From: Arthrobacter sp. ok362
GTDB taxonomy: Bacteria; Actinomycetota; Actinomycetes; Actinomycetales; Micrococcaceae
Reading direction: 5' to 3'
Length of the DNA: 64,000 nt
Assembly (NCBI RefSeq): GCF_900102785.1
Contig: NZ_FNGC01000002.1
Span: forward strand, 310,001 to 374,000
The notes under the pieces were generated by a model. It ran no database searches. It was not told where the DNA came from and saw nothing but the letters and a program-made list of their open reading frames with translations. Positions within the stretch are counted from its first letter, which is position 1; each line of letters opens with the position of its first letter. Positions 1 to 9,316 of this stretch are shown one piece after another. Made by a program: the position numbers and the translations under genes.

Positions 1-1
1 G

Positions 2-718
2 ATCGGCAAGACCTCCACCACGGTTGGCGTCGGGCTGACCCTGGCCGAGTTCCGGGGTGATCCTCCGTGCGCGATCGACGCCAACCCCGATTCCGGCGAC
101 CTCGTCGAACGCGCCCTCGGAGAGGGCATCTACCAGCAGCAGAGCCCGCGGACCATCACGGACCTGCTCAGGAACATCGAGTCGGTCGATTCCCTCACGG
201 CCCTGGCCCGCTACATGCACCATGCCGGCAGGCTGCACCTCATTGCCGGTGAACAGGATCCAGAGGTGTCGGATTCGCTGACTGCCGAGGAATACCTGCG
301 GATCCGCAAGCTCATCTCCGCCTACTACTCCGTGGCGCTGATCGACTGCGGCACGGGCGTGACGCACAATGCCATGAGCGGCATCCTGCAGTCGGCGGAC
401 AACCTGATCATCGCGGCCGGCTATGCCGTCAGCGGCGCCAAACGGGCCCGCAGCACGCTGCACTGGCTGGCGAGCCACGGCTACGAAGACCTGGCCCGCA
501 ACGCCGTCGTGGTCATCACCGACAAGGACGAGGTGTCCACCCGGGTGGACAAGGACGCTATCGAGGAACACCTGTCCGGCATCTGCCGCCAGCTGATCGC
601 GGTTCCGCACGACCGCGGAGTGGCCGACGGCGACCTCGTCACCCTTGACGTGCTCCGCCCCGAAACGCGGCGCGCCTACCGGGAGATCGCCGCGGCAATC
701 GTCGACGGCTACATCTAA
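2..718 (+). CDS. MinD/ParA-like ATPase, C-terminal part (5' cut by window)
   Basis: The reading frame is open from base 2, so the N-terminus lies outside the window. The first residues seen, IGKTSTT, are the end of a deviant Walker A (GK[T/S]) of the SIMIBI MinD/ParA class, followed by an AIDANPDSGDL segment typical of the switch I aspartate. ALIDCGTG around residue 115 of the visible part matches the Walker B region. In actinobacteria such proteins occur as CpaE/TadZ-like or type VII secretion-linked (EspI-like) ATPases. The upstream neighbour would decide which, and it is not visible. The downstream regulator starts 35 bases later with its own promoter. Family is clear; biological role is not. 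Confidence 0.85.
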   Translation: MGKTSTTVGVGLTLAEFRGDPPCAIDANPDSGDLVERALGEGIYQQQSPRTITDLLRNIESVDSLTALARYMHHAGRLHLIAGEQDPEVSDSLTAEEYLRIRKLISAYYSVALIDCGTGVTHNAMSGILQSADNLIIAAGYAVSGAKRARSTLHWLASHGYEDLARNAVVVITDKDEVSTRVDKDAIEEHLSGICRQLIAVPHDRGVADGDLVTLDVLRPETRRAYREIAAAIVDGYI

Positions 719-753
719 GCGCGCCCATGCGGGCCTCCGCGGTACATTTGACC

Positions 754-1491
754 ATGGCCAACAACTACGTCGGGGACGCCGCCGCCCGGCACCTGCAGGA
801 TTTACTGCTGGGGACCGAAAACGTCGACGACTTCCTGAATCGTCTCGCGGAGTTTTCGGCCGCCACGCTGAGCCACATGACTGGCGCCGCGGTTGAGTGC
901 GGTGTCACGCTCCAGCGCCGTAAACGGACCATGACAGTCGCGGGCAGCAGCCCCCGGGCCGTGGTCCTGGACCGCATTGAGCAAAGCTTGGGTAACGGTC
1001 CCTGCATCGAGGCCCTGCGCACCAAGGACATGGTCCTGCTGGCGGATGTGGACACAGACCACCGCTGGCCCGAATACCAGCGCCAGCTTGCCGCCAACGG
1101 GTGCCGCAGCACGCTGGGCGTTCCACTGGAAATTGGTCAGGACGCCGCAGCCGCACTGAACTTCTTCGCGGCGGACACTGGGGTCTACACCGAGGCGACC
1201 ATCGCCGAAGCTGCCGGTTTCGCGGACTTGGCAGGGCGTGCCCTGCGCCTGGCCGTGCGGATCGGAACCGCCCAGTCCCGGGCCGAGGACATGCAGGCCG
1301 CCATGGAACACCGCACCTCCATAGATCTCGCCTGTGGTGTGGTCATGGCGCAGAACCGCTGCTCGCAGGAGGAGGCCATGGCCATCCTGACCCGGGTATC
1401 CAGCAACCGGAACCAAAAGCTCCGGGAAGTCGCCGCAGAGGTGCTCCGGAACCTCACCAGCGTCGAAGTCCGTACCCACTTCGACGTCTAG
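754..1491 (+). CDS. GAF and ANTAR domain regulator
   Basis: A GAF sensor domain covers roughly residues 20-160, and a C-terminal ANTAR domain follows (about 175-235, segment RTSIDLACGVVMAQNRCSQE). ANTAR domains bind nascent RNA and prevent termination, so this is a cytoplasmic antiterminator responding to a ligand or redox signal sensed by GAF. I chose ATG 754 rather than 727: no ribosome binding site precedes either, but TACATT at 743-748 lies 5 bases before 754, which fits a leaderless mRNA. The RNA target is not identifiable here. Confidence 0.85.
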   Translation: MANNYVGDAAARHLQDLLLGTENVDDFLNRLAEFSAATLSHMTGAAVECGVTLQRRKRTMTVAGSSPRAVVLDRIEQSLGNGPCIEALRTKDMVLLADVDTDHRWPEYQRQLAANGCRSTLGVPLEIGQDAAAALNFFAADTGVYTEATIAEAAGFADLAGRALRLAVRIGTAQSRAEDMQAAMEHRTSIDLACGVVMAQNRCSQEEAMAILTRVSSNRNQKLREVAAEVLRNLTSVEVRTHFDV

Positions 1492-1528
1492 GCAGTGACG
1501 GTCGCGGCGGATGCCTAGGATGGAGGGG

Positions 1529-2743
1529 ATGACCACCACACGCCTCGCCCCCTTCAGCCTCCGCAGCATCGCCGTTCCCGCGTTCGGGCCGGCCCTCATG
1601 TTCAGCCTGGGCGAGGGAGCGATCCTTCCCGTGGTTGCCCTGTCCGCCCGCGATCTTGGCGCTTCCGTGGCAGGGGCTGCGCTGATTGTCACCTTGATCG
1701 GGCTCGGATCCTGGTTCTTCAACCTGCCGGCGTCAATGATCACACTGAAATTTGGGGAACGCTGGGCGATCGTGGGGGCTGCCGCCGCCAGCGCCGTGGC
1801 CCTCGCCGCGGCGGCGGTCGCTCCGCTGTTTCCCGGCGGCCTCTGGGTACTGGCGGCGGCGATGGTGGTTGTCGGCATGGCCGCCAGCGTGTTCAGCCTG
1901 GCGCGGCAGAAATACCTGACCGAGGCCGTGCCGGTCATGGTCCGGGCGCGGGCCCTGTCCACGCTCGGCGGCGTTAACAGGATCGGGATCTTCATCGGCC
2001 CCTTTATCGGCGCCGCCGTCATGCAGTTTGCCGGCATCAGCGGGGCCTACTGGGCGGGCGTCGTGGCCATGGCCGCCGCGGCGGCGGTGTCCGTCACCAT
2101 CCCCGACCTTGAGGCGAAGCCGCTTCCGGCCGACGGCGTCCTGGCGCAACAGCCCACCCTGCGCAGCATCGCGGTGTCCCACGCCGGCGTCTTCCTGAGC
2201 GTGGGATCCGGGGTCCTGCTGCTGAGCGCTTTGCGTGCCTCGCGCCAGGCAGTCATCCCGCTGTGGGCCGATCACCTGGGCCTGGACCCCACCCAGGCCT
2301 CCCTGATCTACGGGATCTCCGGGGCGATCGACATGCTGGTGTTCTATCCGGCCGGAAAGCTGATGGACCGCAAGGGCCGGCAATGGGTGGCCGTGCCGTC
2401 CACGCTCATCATGGGGACGGCCATGCTGCTGATCCCGCTCAGCACCGGCTTCGTCTCGCTCATGCTGGCGGCGCTCCTGATCGGCTTCGGCAACGGGATC
2501 AGCTCCGGCCTGAACATGACGCTCGGGGCCGATTTCTCGCCGGACAACGGCCGCGGCCAGTTCCTGGGCATCTGGCGCTTCATGGCCGACGCCGGCGCCA
2601 CCGGCGGTCCGGTGCTACTCTCAGCTGTCACCGCCGTCGCGGCCCTGGGGGCCGGAGTGGCTGCGACCGGTGTGATCGGCTTCGCCGCCGCGGCGGTGTT
2701 CGCCGTGACCATTCCGCGCCTCAAGCACCGCCGGAACTACTGA
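1529..2743 (+). CDS. MFS transporter
   Basis: About 404 residues with a dozen hydrophobic segments and MFS-type loops (LMDRKGRQWVAVPS between TM6/7-like regions, GADFSPDNGRGQFLGIWR later). It is likely an inner-membrane drug or metabolite exporter; the substrate is unknown. ATG 1529 is preferred over 1511, because a -10-like TAGGAT (1516-1521) ends 7 bases upstream, consistent with leaderless transcription. Its 3' end overlaps the converging PAP2 gene by a few bases, with no room for a terminator. Confidence 0.85.
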   Translation: MTTTRLAPFSLRSIAVPAFGPALMFSLGEGAILPVVALSARDLGASVAGAALIVTLIGLGSWFFNLPASMITLKFGERWAIVGAAAASAVALAAAAVAPLFPGGLWVLAAAMVVVGMAASVFSLARQKYLTEAVPVMVRARALSTLGGVNRIGIFIGPFIGAAVMQFAGISGAYWAGVVAMAAAAAVSVTIPDLEAKPLPADGVLAQQPTLRSIAVSHAGVFLSVGSGVLLLSALRASRQAVIPLWADHLGLDPTQASLIYGISGAIDMLVFYPAGKLMDRKGRQWVAVPSTLIMGTAMLLIPLSTGFVSLMLAALLIGFGNGISSGLNMTLGADFSPDNGRGQFLGIWRFMADAGATGGPVLLSAVTAVAALGAGVAATGVIGFAAAAVFAVTIPRLKHRRNY

Positions 2744-3762
2744 ACGGCCCTCTGCCGGGCCGCAAGGCCGAACAACCACACGCCGGCCACGGTGGCGAGG
2801 TAGCCAGCAATGATGATCAGCGACGTCCCGGCCCAGAAGTAACTGGTGGTGCTGATCTGCCCGCTCGGGCCGATGCTCAGCAAGGCATAGGCCGCCACCC
2901 CGGCCGCGGCAAGGCCGGTGAGGACCGGAAGCACCACCCACACCCTGGCTGAGGCCCAGTGCCCGCCGTAGCCGTCCCAGACGTTCCAGCGCTGGCCCCG
3001 GCGGATGATCAGCCAGCCGGCCGGGATCATGAAGGCGCCCACCAGCAGGAAGGCTGCCACGACGTCGGCGGGCCGGTGCCACTGGTTGATCAGGGTGGAC
3101 ACACCCGTGGCGACCGCGAAGCTGCCGCCCAGATAACCGGCCAGCGGCCGCCAGCGCGGCGAGACCAACAGGAACACGGCGGCGGCGGCCGAAGCCGCTA
3201 TGGTGGTGTGGCCCGAGGGCAGCGAATTCAGCTCCAGCGTCTCGACGCCGCGGTATGGCCGGACCGGGAGCAGGTCCTTCAGGATTTGCGTGGCCACGTT
3301 GGCGCCCACACAGGCGGCAATCGCGATCCCGGCCGCAGACCAGCGGCGCCGCAGGATGGTGACGAATACCACCACGATTGACGCGATCACCACAGAGAGC
3401 GCCGGCAGCCAGTCCAATAGCTTCGTGGCGGCCTTGCCCGCGGCACCGCTGAGCTCAACGGCTTCGACGAGGGCCGATTCGTCAATGAACTGTCCGGTGG
3501 TGGTGCGGACAAAAAAGAAGTAGGTGGCCGCCAGCCCAGCGACGCAGACAACCGTGGCCAGCACGAACAAGGCGGCCGCGGCCTTGCCGGGGGACCCCTG
3601 GGCCCGAAGATCCGGTGTGCTGCGCACTCGAGGCCGGCGCTCCGGAGGTTCGGGCGGCCGGGCGGTGAGGACCTGTGTTTCCGCGAGCTGTGTTTCCGCG
3701 GCCTGTGTTTCCTGGACTCGGGCAGACGGGTCCCAGGGGGTGCGCTCCTGCCGAAAAGTCAT
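2737..3762 (-). CDS. PAP2 family membrane phosphatase
   Basis: An integral membrane phosphatase of the lipid phosphate phosphatase/haloperoxidase superfamily. The three signature motifs are in order: KDLLPVRP (K-x6-RP), PSGHTT, and a third motif with H-x3-D (NQWHRPADV). These supply the catalytic histidine and phosphate-binding residues. The N-terminus (about 70 residues) is polar with an ETQ-rich repeat, followed by about six TM segments. Substrates are probably undecaprenyl or phosphatidyl phosphates. I start at ATG 3762 (MTFRQERTPW); the longer frame to 3834 has no supporting site. It converges on the MFS gene. Confidence 0.85.
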   Translation of the reverse strand: MTFRQERTPWDPSARVQETQAAETQLAETQVLTARPPEPPERRPRVRSTPDLRAQGSPGKAAAALFVLATVVCVAGLAATYFFFVRTTTGQFIDESALVEAVELSGAAGKAATKLLDWLPALSVVIASIVVVFVTILRRRWSAAGIAIAACVGANVATQILKDLLPVRPYRGVETLELNSLPSGHTTIAASAAAAVFLLVSPRWRPLAGYLGGSFAVATGVSTLINQWHRPADVVAAFLLVGAFMIPAGWLIIRRGQRWNVWDGYGGHWASARVWVVLPVLTGLAAAGVAAYALLSIGPSGQISTTSYFWAGTSLIIIAGYLATVAGVWLFGLAARQRAVQ

Positions 3763-4062
3763 GCCATTAAGATTCCCACAGAACCCTGCGCGCCAGCTGA
3801 AGGTCCGGCGCGCGGCGGGTGTAGCGCCGGCCAATAATCGAGTACTCGCTACTCGTGTCCCGCCGGACCGGGACTCATAGAGTCGTTTGTGCCGGCGCGG
3901 ATTGTTCCCGGCACTACGCTCCTTGAGCGGGGCCGGCGAGGACGAGTTTCCTGGACCAGGGACTCACCCCCAGTCGTCGCCGGCCCATCAAGGACCTCAT
4001 CAGCCTCCCAGCACCGCGTCCCGGTGCGGGATCGCAGGACGGCATACCAGTACAGTGGCACC
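3763..4062. promoter_or_regulatory. 300-bp divergent intergenic region with menC promoter
   Basis: No credible gene fills this space between the divergent PAP2 and menC genes. A -10-like TACAGT at 4051-4056 sits 6 bases before menC ATG 4063, so menC is probably leaderless. I see no other strong structure. Confidence 0.5.
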
Positions 4063-5100
4063 ATGCCCGCCCTCCCCATGGACCCCCCGGCACCTCCTGC
4101 CGCGCCCCTGCCCGGCCTCGACGAACTCCTGGCCGGCGCCCATGTTGTGAGCCTGCCGATGCGCGTGAAATTCCGGGGCGTCCTGCAGCGCGAGGCCCTG
4201 CTGCTCCGCGGGCCGCTGGGCTGGGGCGAATTCTCTCCCTTCCCCGAGTACGGCGACGCCGAGGCCTCCCGCTGGCTTGCGGCCGCCATCGAGGCCGGCT
4301 GGGCCGGGTTCCCGGCGCCGTTGCGGGACAGCATCCCGGTCAACGCCACTGTCCCTGCCGTGCCGGCGCACCAGGTGCCCGAGATCCTGGCCCGCTTTGG
4401 CCGGGTGGACGCGGTCAAAGTCAAGGTCGCGGAACGCGGCCAAAGCCTCGACGACGACGCCGCCCGCGTGGCGGCCGTCCGGGAGGCGCTGCCGGACGCC
4501 GCGATCCGGGTGGACGCGAACGGTGGCTGGAACGTGCCGGAGGCCGTCACGGCACTGAGGCGGCTCGCCGCCGTCGGGCTCGAATATGCCGAACAGCCCG
4601 TGCCGGAGATCGCGGGCCTCGCCGAGGTCCGGAGGCAGCTCCGGGCCGGCGGCGTGCCGGTGCTGATCGCCGCGGATGAGAGCGTGCGCAAGGAAGACGA
4701 CCCCCTCAAAGTGGCCCGCGCCGGCGCCGCGGACCTGATCGTGGTCAAGGTCGCCCCGCTCGGGGGAGTGCGGCGCGCCCTGCAGATCGTGGCGCAGGCC
4801 GGGCTGCCCGCCGTCGTGAGTTCGGCGCTGGACACCTCGGTGGGCATCCGGGCCGGCCTGGCCCTCGCCGCCGCCCTGCCCGAACTGCCGTACGCCTGCG
4901 GCCTGGGGACGGTGTCCCTGCTCGCCGCCGATGTCACGCAGGATTCACTGGTTCCCGACGACGGCACGATCGCCCTCCGCGACGTCCGCCCGGCGCCGGA
5001 GCTGCTGGACGCACACGCCGCCTCGCGGGAACGCCGAGACTGGTGGCTGGACCGGCTGCGGCGCGTGCGTGCGGTGCTGGCCACATCGACTGCTCCGTAA
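4063..5100 (+). CDS. menC: o-succinylbenzoate synthase
   Basis: An enolase-superfamily enzyme that dehydrates SHCHC to o-succinylbenzoate in menaquinone synthesis. Visible landmarks are the catalytic KxK lysines (VDAVKVKVAE), and metal ligands D, E and D in IRVDANGG, YAEQPV and AADESV. The second catalytic lysine is in IVVKVAPLGG. Length (345 aa) is normal for actinobacterial MenC. ATG 4063 follows TACAGT by 6 bases (leaderless). The final codons and TAA stop lie inside the left arm of a palindromic repeat (5091-5138). That suggests the element trimmed or replaced the original C-terminus. Confidence 0.93.
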   Translation: MPALPMDPPAPPAAPLPGLDELLAGAHVVSLPMRVKFRGVLQREALLLRGPLGWGEFSPFPEYGDAEASRWLAAAIEAGWAGFPAPLRDSIPVNATVPAVPAHQVPEILARFGRVDAVKVKVAERGQSLDDDAARVAAVREALPDAAIRVDANGGWNVPEAVTALRRLAAVGLEYAEQPVPEIAGLAEVRRQLRAGGVPVLIAADESVRKEDDPLKVARAGAADLIVVKVAPLGGVRRALQIVAQAGLPAVVSSALDTSVGIRAGLALAAALPELPYACGLGTVSLLAADVTQDSLVPDDGTIALRDVRPAPELLDAHAASRERRDWWLDRLRRVRAVLATSTAP

Positions 5101-5138
5101 CGGCCCTTATGGACGCCCAAAACGGCGTTTACGGAGCA
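5091..5138 (+). repeat. Palindromic repeat family P2, copy 1
   Basis: A 48-base imperfect palindrome with 10-base outer arms TGCTCCGTAA (5091-5100) and TTACGGAGCA (5129-5138). It aligns without a gap to 35777-35824, and similarity continues a few bases past the right arm (ACSGATG). Stem position 7/42 is G-C here and A-T in the other copy, a compensatory change. The menC stop codon is the last three bases of the left arm. Confidence 0.8.
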
Positions 5139-5258
5139 ACCGATGGGTTGGCGCGCAAGGGAGAGCGTTCATCGGCTCTTCACCCGGGGGACGGGTCCGC
5201 GTCGTCCGCGGCTGCAAGGGTGGGCGCGACCGCAACTCACCCCATGGAAGGTCTCTCC

Positions 5259-7355
5259 ATGTCTGTCTCCTCCGGACGCACATTCTCCCTGCTCCCCATG
5301 CTTGGCCACACCAAAGGCAAGCGAAGCCCCGTCACCTGCGCGCTGAAGTGCGACAACGCCTGCTCGGGCGAGGTCTGCAACACCAGCACCAACAGCTACT
5401 TCCGTGACATCGCCTCCGCCACGATGTCCCGCCGCGCCGCCCTGGGCTTCGGCGCCGCCGGCGCGCTCGCCGTCGCCCTCGGCAACGCGGTGACATCCGC
5501 CGGACCCGCTGCCGCCGACGGCGGCCCGGGCCTCGCCGCTGCCGCCAAGGACGGGTTTGGAAAATCCAAGCTGCAGTTCACCGCCATCGCTCCGGTGGAC
5601 GCCACCGTGGACCAGCTCACCGTCCCCGCCGGGTTCACCTGGCGGCCGGTCATCCGCTGGGGCGACCCGCTCTTCCAGGACTCGCCGGCCTTCGATATCG
5701 ATCGCCAGAGCGCGGCGGCGCAGGCCCGCCAGTTCGGCTACAACAACGACTACACGGACATCCTGCCGGTCGACGGCTCCAAGGACCGCCGGGCCGTGCT
5801 CTTCACCAACCACGAATACACCAACGAGTCCATCATGCTGCCGGCCGGATTCGACGCCGCCGAGACCCGCGCGATCGGCCGCGCAGCCCACGGCCTCACC
5901 GTGGTCGAGTTGGAGCGCGCGAACAAGAACAAGCCCTGGAACTACGTCCAGGGCGCCGGCCTGAACCGCCGCTTCCTGACCGACACCACCTACGAGCTCG
6001 ACGGCCCGGCCGCCGGGTCCGCGCTCCTGAAGACCGCAGCCGATCCCTCCGGCCGGTCCATCAAGGGCACGCTGGGCAACTGCTCCGGCGGCACCACGCC
6101 GTGGGGCACCATCTTGTCCGGCGAGGAAAACTTCAACGGCTATTTCGCGGCGCCCGGAACTTCTGACGCCGACAAGCGCTACGGCCTGACCAGCAAGCCC
6201 ACCGCCCGCCAGTGGGAACTGGATGACCCGCGCTTCGACACCCGCAACCCCGGGTACCAGAACGAGGCCAACCGCTTCGGCTGGATCGTGGAAGTGGACC
6301 CGCTCGATCCCTCCTCCACGCCCCGCAAGCACTCCGCGATGGGCCGCTTCAAGCATGAGGGCGCCAACGTGATCGTCGCCAAGTCCGGCCACGTCGTGGC
6401 CTACATGGGCGACGACGAGCGCTTCGACTACCTGTACAAGTTCGTCTCGGCCGGCACATACCGGCCCGGCAAAACGGCGGAGGACCGCAAGAACAACCTC
6501 GCACTGCTCTCGGAGGGTGACCTGTACGTCGCCAAGTTCACGGGCAATTCGGCGGCCGCCGGGTTCGACGGCGCGGGCAAGCTTCCGGCCGATGGGGCCT
6601 TCGACGGCGCAGGGGAATGGCTGCCCCTCGTGGTCGGCGGACAGTCCAAGGTGGCCGGGATGTCCGTGGAAGAGGTGCTCGTGTACACCCGCCTCGCCGC
6701 CGACAAGGTGGGGCCCACGAAGATGGACCGCTGCGAAGACGTCCAGCCCAGCCTGCATACCGGCAAGGTCTACGTGGTCTGCACAAACAACGCGGACCGC
6801 GGCAAGCCCGGCAAGGAAGGGGCCACCGAGGTCAACCCCCGCACCCTCAACCGCGACGGCCACATCGTCGAAATCACCGAAACCGGGGACCAGAGCTCCA
6901 CAACCTTTGGCTGGAACCTGCTGATGGTCTGCGGCGATCCGGCCAAGAACTCCGCCGCCTACTTCGCCGGGTTCCCCGCCAGCCAGGTCTCACCCATCTC
7001 CTGCCCGGACAACGTGGCCTTCGACTCCGTGGGCAACCTGTGGATCTCCACCGACGGCGCGCCCTCCAGCATCGGCTACGCCGACGGGCTCTTCAAAGTG
7101 ACCTTGGACGGTGCCGAACGGGGCAAGGTGGAGCAGTTCCTCGCGGTCCCGCGCGACGCCGAGACCTGCGGCCCCGTCATCCACGACGACGAACGCACCG
7201 TATTCGTCGCCGTTCAGCACCCGGGCGAGGAAGGCACATTCGCCGAGCAGCACTCCTACTTCCCGGACTACGTCGCCGCCGGCGCGACGCCGAAGCCCGG
7301 CCAGGTCCGTGCCCCGCGTCCGTCCGTGGTCCAGGTGTTCCGCACGGGCGGCTAG
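5259..7355 (+). CDS. phoX: PhoX-type alkaline phosphatase, Tat-exported
   Basis: A 698-residue PhoX-family phosphatase. These are monomeric Ca/Fe-dependent phosphomonoesterases that release phosphate outside the cell. The twin-arginine signal (SRRAALGFGAAGALAVALG) lies about 50 residues in. Before it is a Cys-rich leader (CALKCDNACSGEVC) with a SLLPMLGHTKGKRS start, as I recall for other actinobacterial PhoX. The body carries the family blocks LGNCSGGTTPWGTILSGEENFNGY and SCPDNVAFDSVGNLWISTDG. The start ATG 5259 has GGAAGG 7 bases upstream. The gene stands alone, bracketed by palindromes P2 (upstream) and P1 (downstream). No PHO box could be assigned. Confidence 0.92.
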   Translation: MSVSSGRTFSLLPMLGHTKGKRSPVTCALKCDNACSGEVCNTSTNSYFRDIASATMSRRAALGFGAAGALAVALGNAVTSAGPAAADGGPGLAAAAKDGFGKSKLQFTAIAPVDATVDQLTVPAGFTWRPVIRWGDPLFQDSPAFDIDRQSAAAQARQFGYNNDYTDILPVDGSKDRRAVLFTNHEYTNESIMLPAGFDAAETRAIGRAAHGLTVVELERANKNKPWNYVQGAGLNRRFLTDTTYELDGPAAGSALLKTAADPSGRSIKGTLGNCSGGTTPWGTILSGEENFNGYFAAPGTSDADKRYGLTSKPTARQWELDDPRFDTRNPGYQNEANRFGWIVEVDPLDPSSTPRKHSAMGRFKHEGANVIVAKSGHVVAYMGDDERFDYLYKFVSAGTYRPGKTAEDRKNNLALLSEGDLYVAKFTGNSAAAGFDGAGKLPADGAFDGAGEWLPLVVGGQSKVAGMSVEEVLVYTRLAADKVGPTKMDRCEDVQPSLHTGKVYVVCTNNADRGKPGKEGATEVNPRTLNRDGHIVEITETGDQSSTTFGWNLLMVCGDPAKNSAAYFAGFPASQVSPISCPDNVAFDSVGNLWISTDGAPSSIGYADGLFKVTLDGAERGKVEQFLAVPRDAETCGPVIHDDERTVFVAVQHPGEEGTFAEQHSYFPDYVAAGATPKPGQVRAPRPSVVQVFRTGG

Positions 7356-7369
7356 CCTCCTCCCGGCAC

Positions 7370-7435
7370 AGCAACGCGGGTTCACTTCGCGCCCATGTGG
7401 GGCCCTGCATGGGCGCGAAGTGAACCCGCGTTGCT
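7370..7435. repeat. Palindromic repeat family P1, copy 1
   Basis: A perfect 28-bp stem (7370-7397 with 7408-7435) and a 10-base loop, starting 14 bases after the phoX stop. Core AACGCGGG-TTCACTTCGCGC is shared with 37329-37393, where paired positions differ in a compensatory way. It has no U tract, so it may end or stabilise the phoX transcript rather than act as a classical terminator. Confidence 0.85.
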
Positions 7436-7489
7436 TCGGGCCGCGGAAGGGGAGAAACCCGGGCAGGCCCGAACTGATAATTTGGGACT

Positions 7490-9316
7490 GTGAATAATCC
7501 GGCCGAATTGATTGTCCCCAGAGTCCAGGCTGCAATTGCCACCGCGTTCGGCGAAGAGTTCCGGCAGACGGACCCGGTGCTCAGGCCCTCCCAGTTCGCC
7601 GACATCCAGATCAACGCCGCCATGGCCCTGGCCAAGAAAGCCGGCCTGCCGCCGCGGGACGCCGCCGCGAAGATCGTGGACGCCCTGAACCTGGACGGCA
7701 TCTGCACCAGTGTGGAAATCTCCGGGCCCGGCTTCATCAACCTGAGCTTTGACGGCACCTGGATCGAGGAACTGCTCAATGCAGAGTCGGTCCAAGCCGC
7801 GTCCATCGCCACGGCAGTCACGCCGGCCGCGACACCGCAGCGCGTCGTCGTCGACTATTCCTCCCCGAACGTCGCCAAGGAAATGCACGTCGGCCACCTG
7901 CGCACCACCGTGGTGGGGGACAGCCTCGTCAAGGTGCTCGAAGCCCTCGGCGACACTGTGATCCGGCAGAACCACATCGGTGACTGGGGCACGCCGTTCG
8001 GCATGCTGATCGAACACTGGCTGGAGATCGGCGAGGACTCCCCGGACGCGGCGCTGCTGGTGGAGGACCCCAGCGCGTTCTACCAGGCCGCCCGGGCCAA
8101 GTTCGATGCCTCCGCCACCGACGAGGACGGCTTCGCCACCCGGGCCCGGCTCCGCGTCGTGGCCCTGCAGGGCGGCGACGCCGAGACGTTCGCCGTCTGG
8201 CAGCGGCTCGTCGCCCAGTCCAAGCGCTACTTCAACGCCATCTACTCCACGCTGGGCATCAGCCTCACCGATGACCACATCGCCGGTGAAAGCTCCTACG
8301 ACGCGCATCTGGCACAGCTGTGCCAGGAACTCGAGGAACGCGGCCTCGCCCGGATCAGCGACGGCGCCCTGTGCACCTTCCCCGCAGGCTTTACCGGCCG
8401 CGACGGGCAGCCGCTGCCGCTGATCATCCGCAAGTCCGACGGCGGCTACGGCTACGGCACCACGGACCTCGCCACCATCCGCTACCGGGTCCGGGACCTG
8501 GCGGCCAACCGGATCCTCTACGTTGTCGGCGCCCCGCAGAACGTCCACCTGCGCATGGTCATGGCCACCGCCCGGGACGCCGGCTGGCTTCCGGACGCGG
8601 TCCAGGCCGTGCATGTGCAGATCGGCAACGTGCTAGGCGAGGACGGGAAGATCCTCAAGTCCCGCTCCGGTGCCCCGGTGAAGCTCATGGCCCTGCTCGA
8701 GGAGGCCGTGGACCGCGCCCGCGCCGTCATTGACGCGAGCCGGCCCGAGCTCAGCGAGGACGAGCGCGCCGTGACCGCCCGCCAGGTGGGCATCGGCGCC
8801 GTCAAGTACGCCGACCTCTCCACCGGCCACGACACCGAGTACGTCTTCGACTTCGACCGCATGCTCGCCCTCAGCGGCAACACAGGACCCTACGTCCAGT
8901 ACGCTGCCGCCAGGATCCGCTCCATCCTGCGCAAAGCCGGGGTGCTGGAGCAGGTCACCGGCGGACCGGACGGCGGCACGCCAGCCGGCACCCGGGCAAA
9001 TGGCATCGCGGCAGCCGGGGTGGGCGGGCCGGCCACGGCGATCGCCGTCGTCGAACCCGCAGAACGCGCGCTGGCACTGCACCTGCTGGAGTTCGACGCG
9101 ACGCTGAACAAGGTCAGGGACGCGCTCGAGCCGCACCGGCTCTGCGGCTACCTCTTTGAGCTCGCGCAGCTGTTTACCACTTTCTACGACCAGTGCCCGG
9201 TGCTCAAGGCCGAGGAATCCGTCCGGGACTCGCGGCTGGCCCTGTGCGCACTGGCGCTGCGCCGTCTGTCCGGCGGCCTGGAGCTGCTGGGCATCGAAAC
9301 GCCGGAGAACATGTGA
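7490..9316 (+). CDS. argS: Arginyl-tRNA synthetase
   Basis: A class I aminoacyl-tRNA synthetase that charges tRNA-Arg. The N-terminal Add1 region is followed by the HIGH-like motif in NVAKEMHVGHLRTT (about residue 130), the KMSKS-equivalent GKILKSRSG, and the C-terminal anticodon-binding domain ending in LSGGLELLGIETPENM. Length 608 is usual. It starts with GTG 7490, with TAATTT 6 bases upstream and no ribosome binding site, so the mRNA is probably leaderless. Its stop overlaps the menD start (GTGA), suggesting translational coupling. Confidence 0.96.
   Translation: MNNPAELIVPRVQAAIATAFGEEFRQTDPVLRPSQFADIQINAAMALAKKAGLPPRDAAAKIVDALNLDGICTSVEISGPGFINLSFDGTWIEELLNAESVQAASIATAVTPAATPQRVVVDYSSPNVAKEMHVGHLRTTVVGDSLVKVLEALGDTVIRQNHIGDWGTPFGMLIEHWLEIGEDSPDAALLVEDPSAFYQAARAKFDASATDEDGFATRARLRVVALQGGDAETFAVWQRLVAQSKRYFNAIYSTLGISLTDDHIAGESSYDAHLAQLCQELEERGLARISDGALCTFPAGFTGRDGQPLPLIIRKSDGGYGYGTTDLATIRYRVRDLAANRILYVVGAPQNVHLRMVMATARDAGWLPDAVQAVHVQIGNVLGEDGKILKSRSGAPVKLMALLEEAVDRARAVIDASRPELSEDERAVTARQVGIGAVKYADLSTGHDTEYVFDFDRMLALSGNTGPYVQYAAARIRSILRKAGVLEQVTGGPDGGTPAGTRANGIAAAGVGGPATAIAVVEPAERALALHLLEFDATLNKVRDALEPHRLCGYLFELAQLFTTFYDQCPVLKAEESVRDSRLALCALALRRLSGGLELLGIETPENM

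Noticed and set aside
5169-6863. 564-aa minus-strand frame opposite phoX
   Set aside because: Antisense shadow with repetitive Gly/Val composition.
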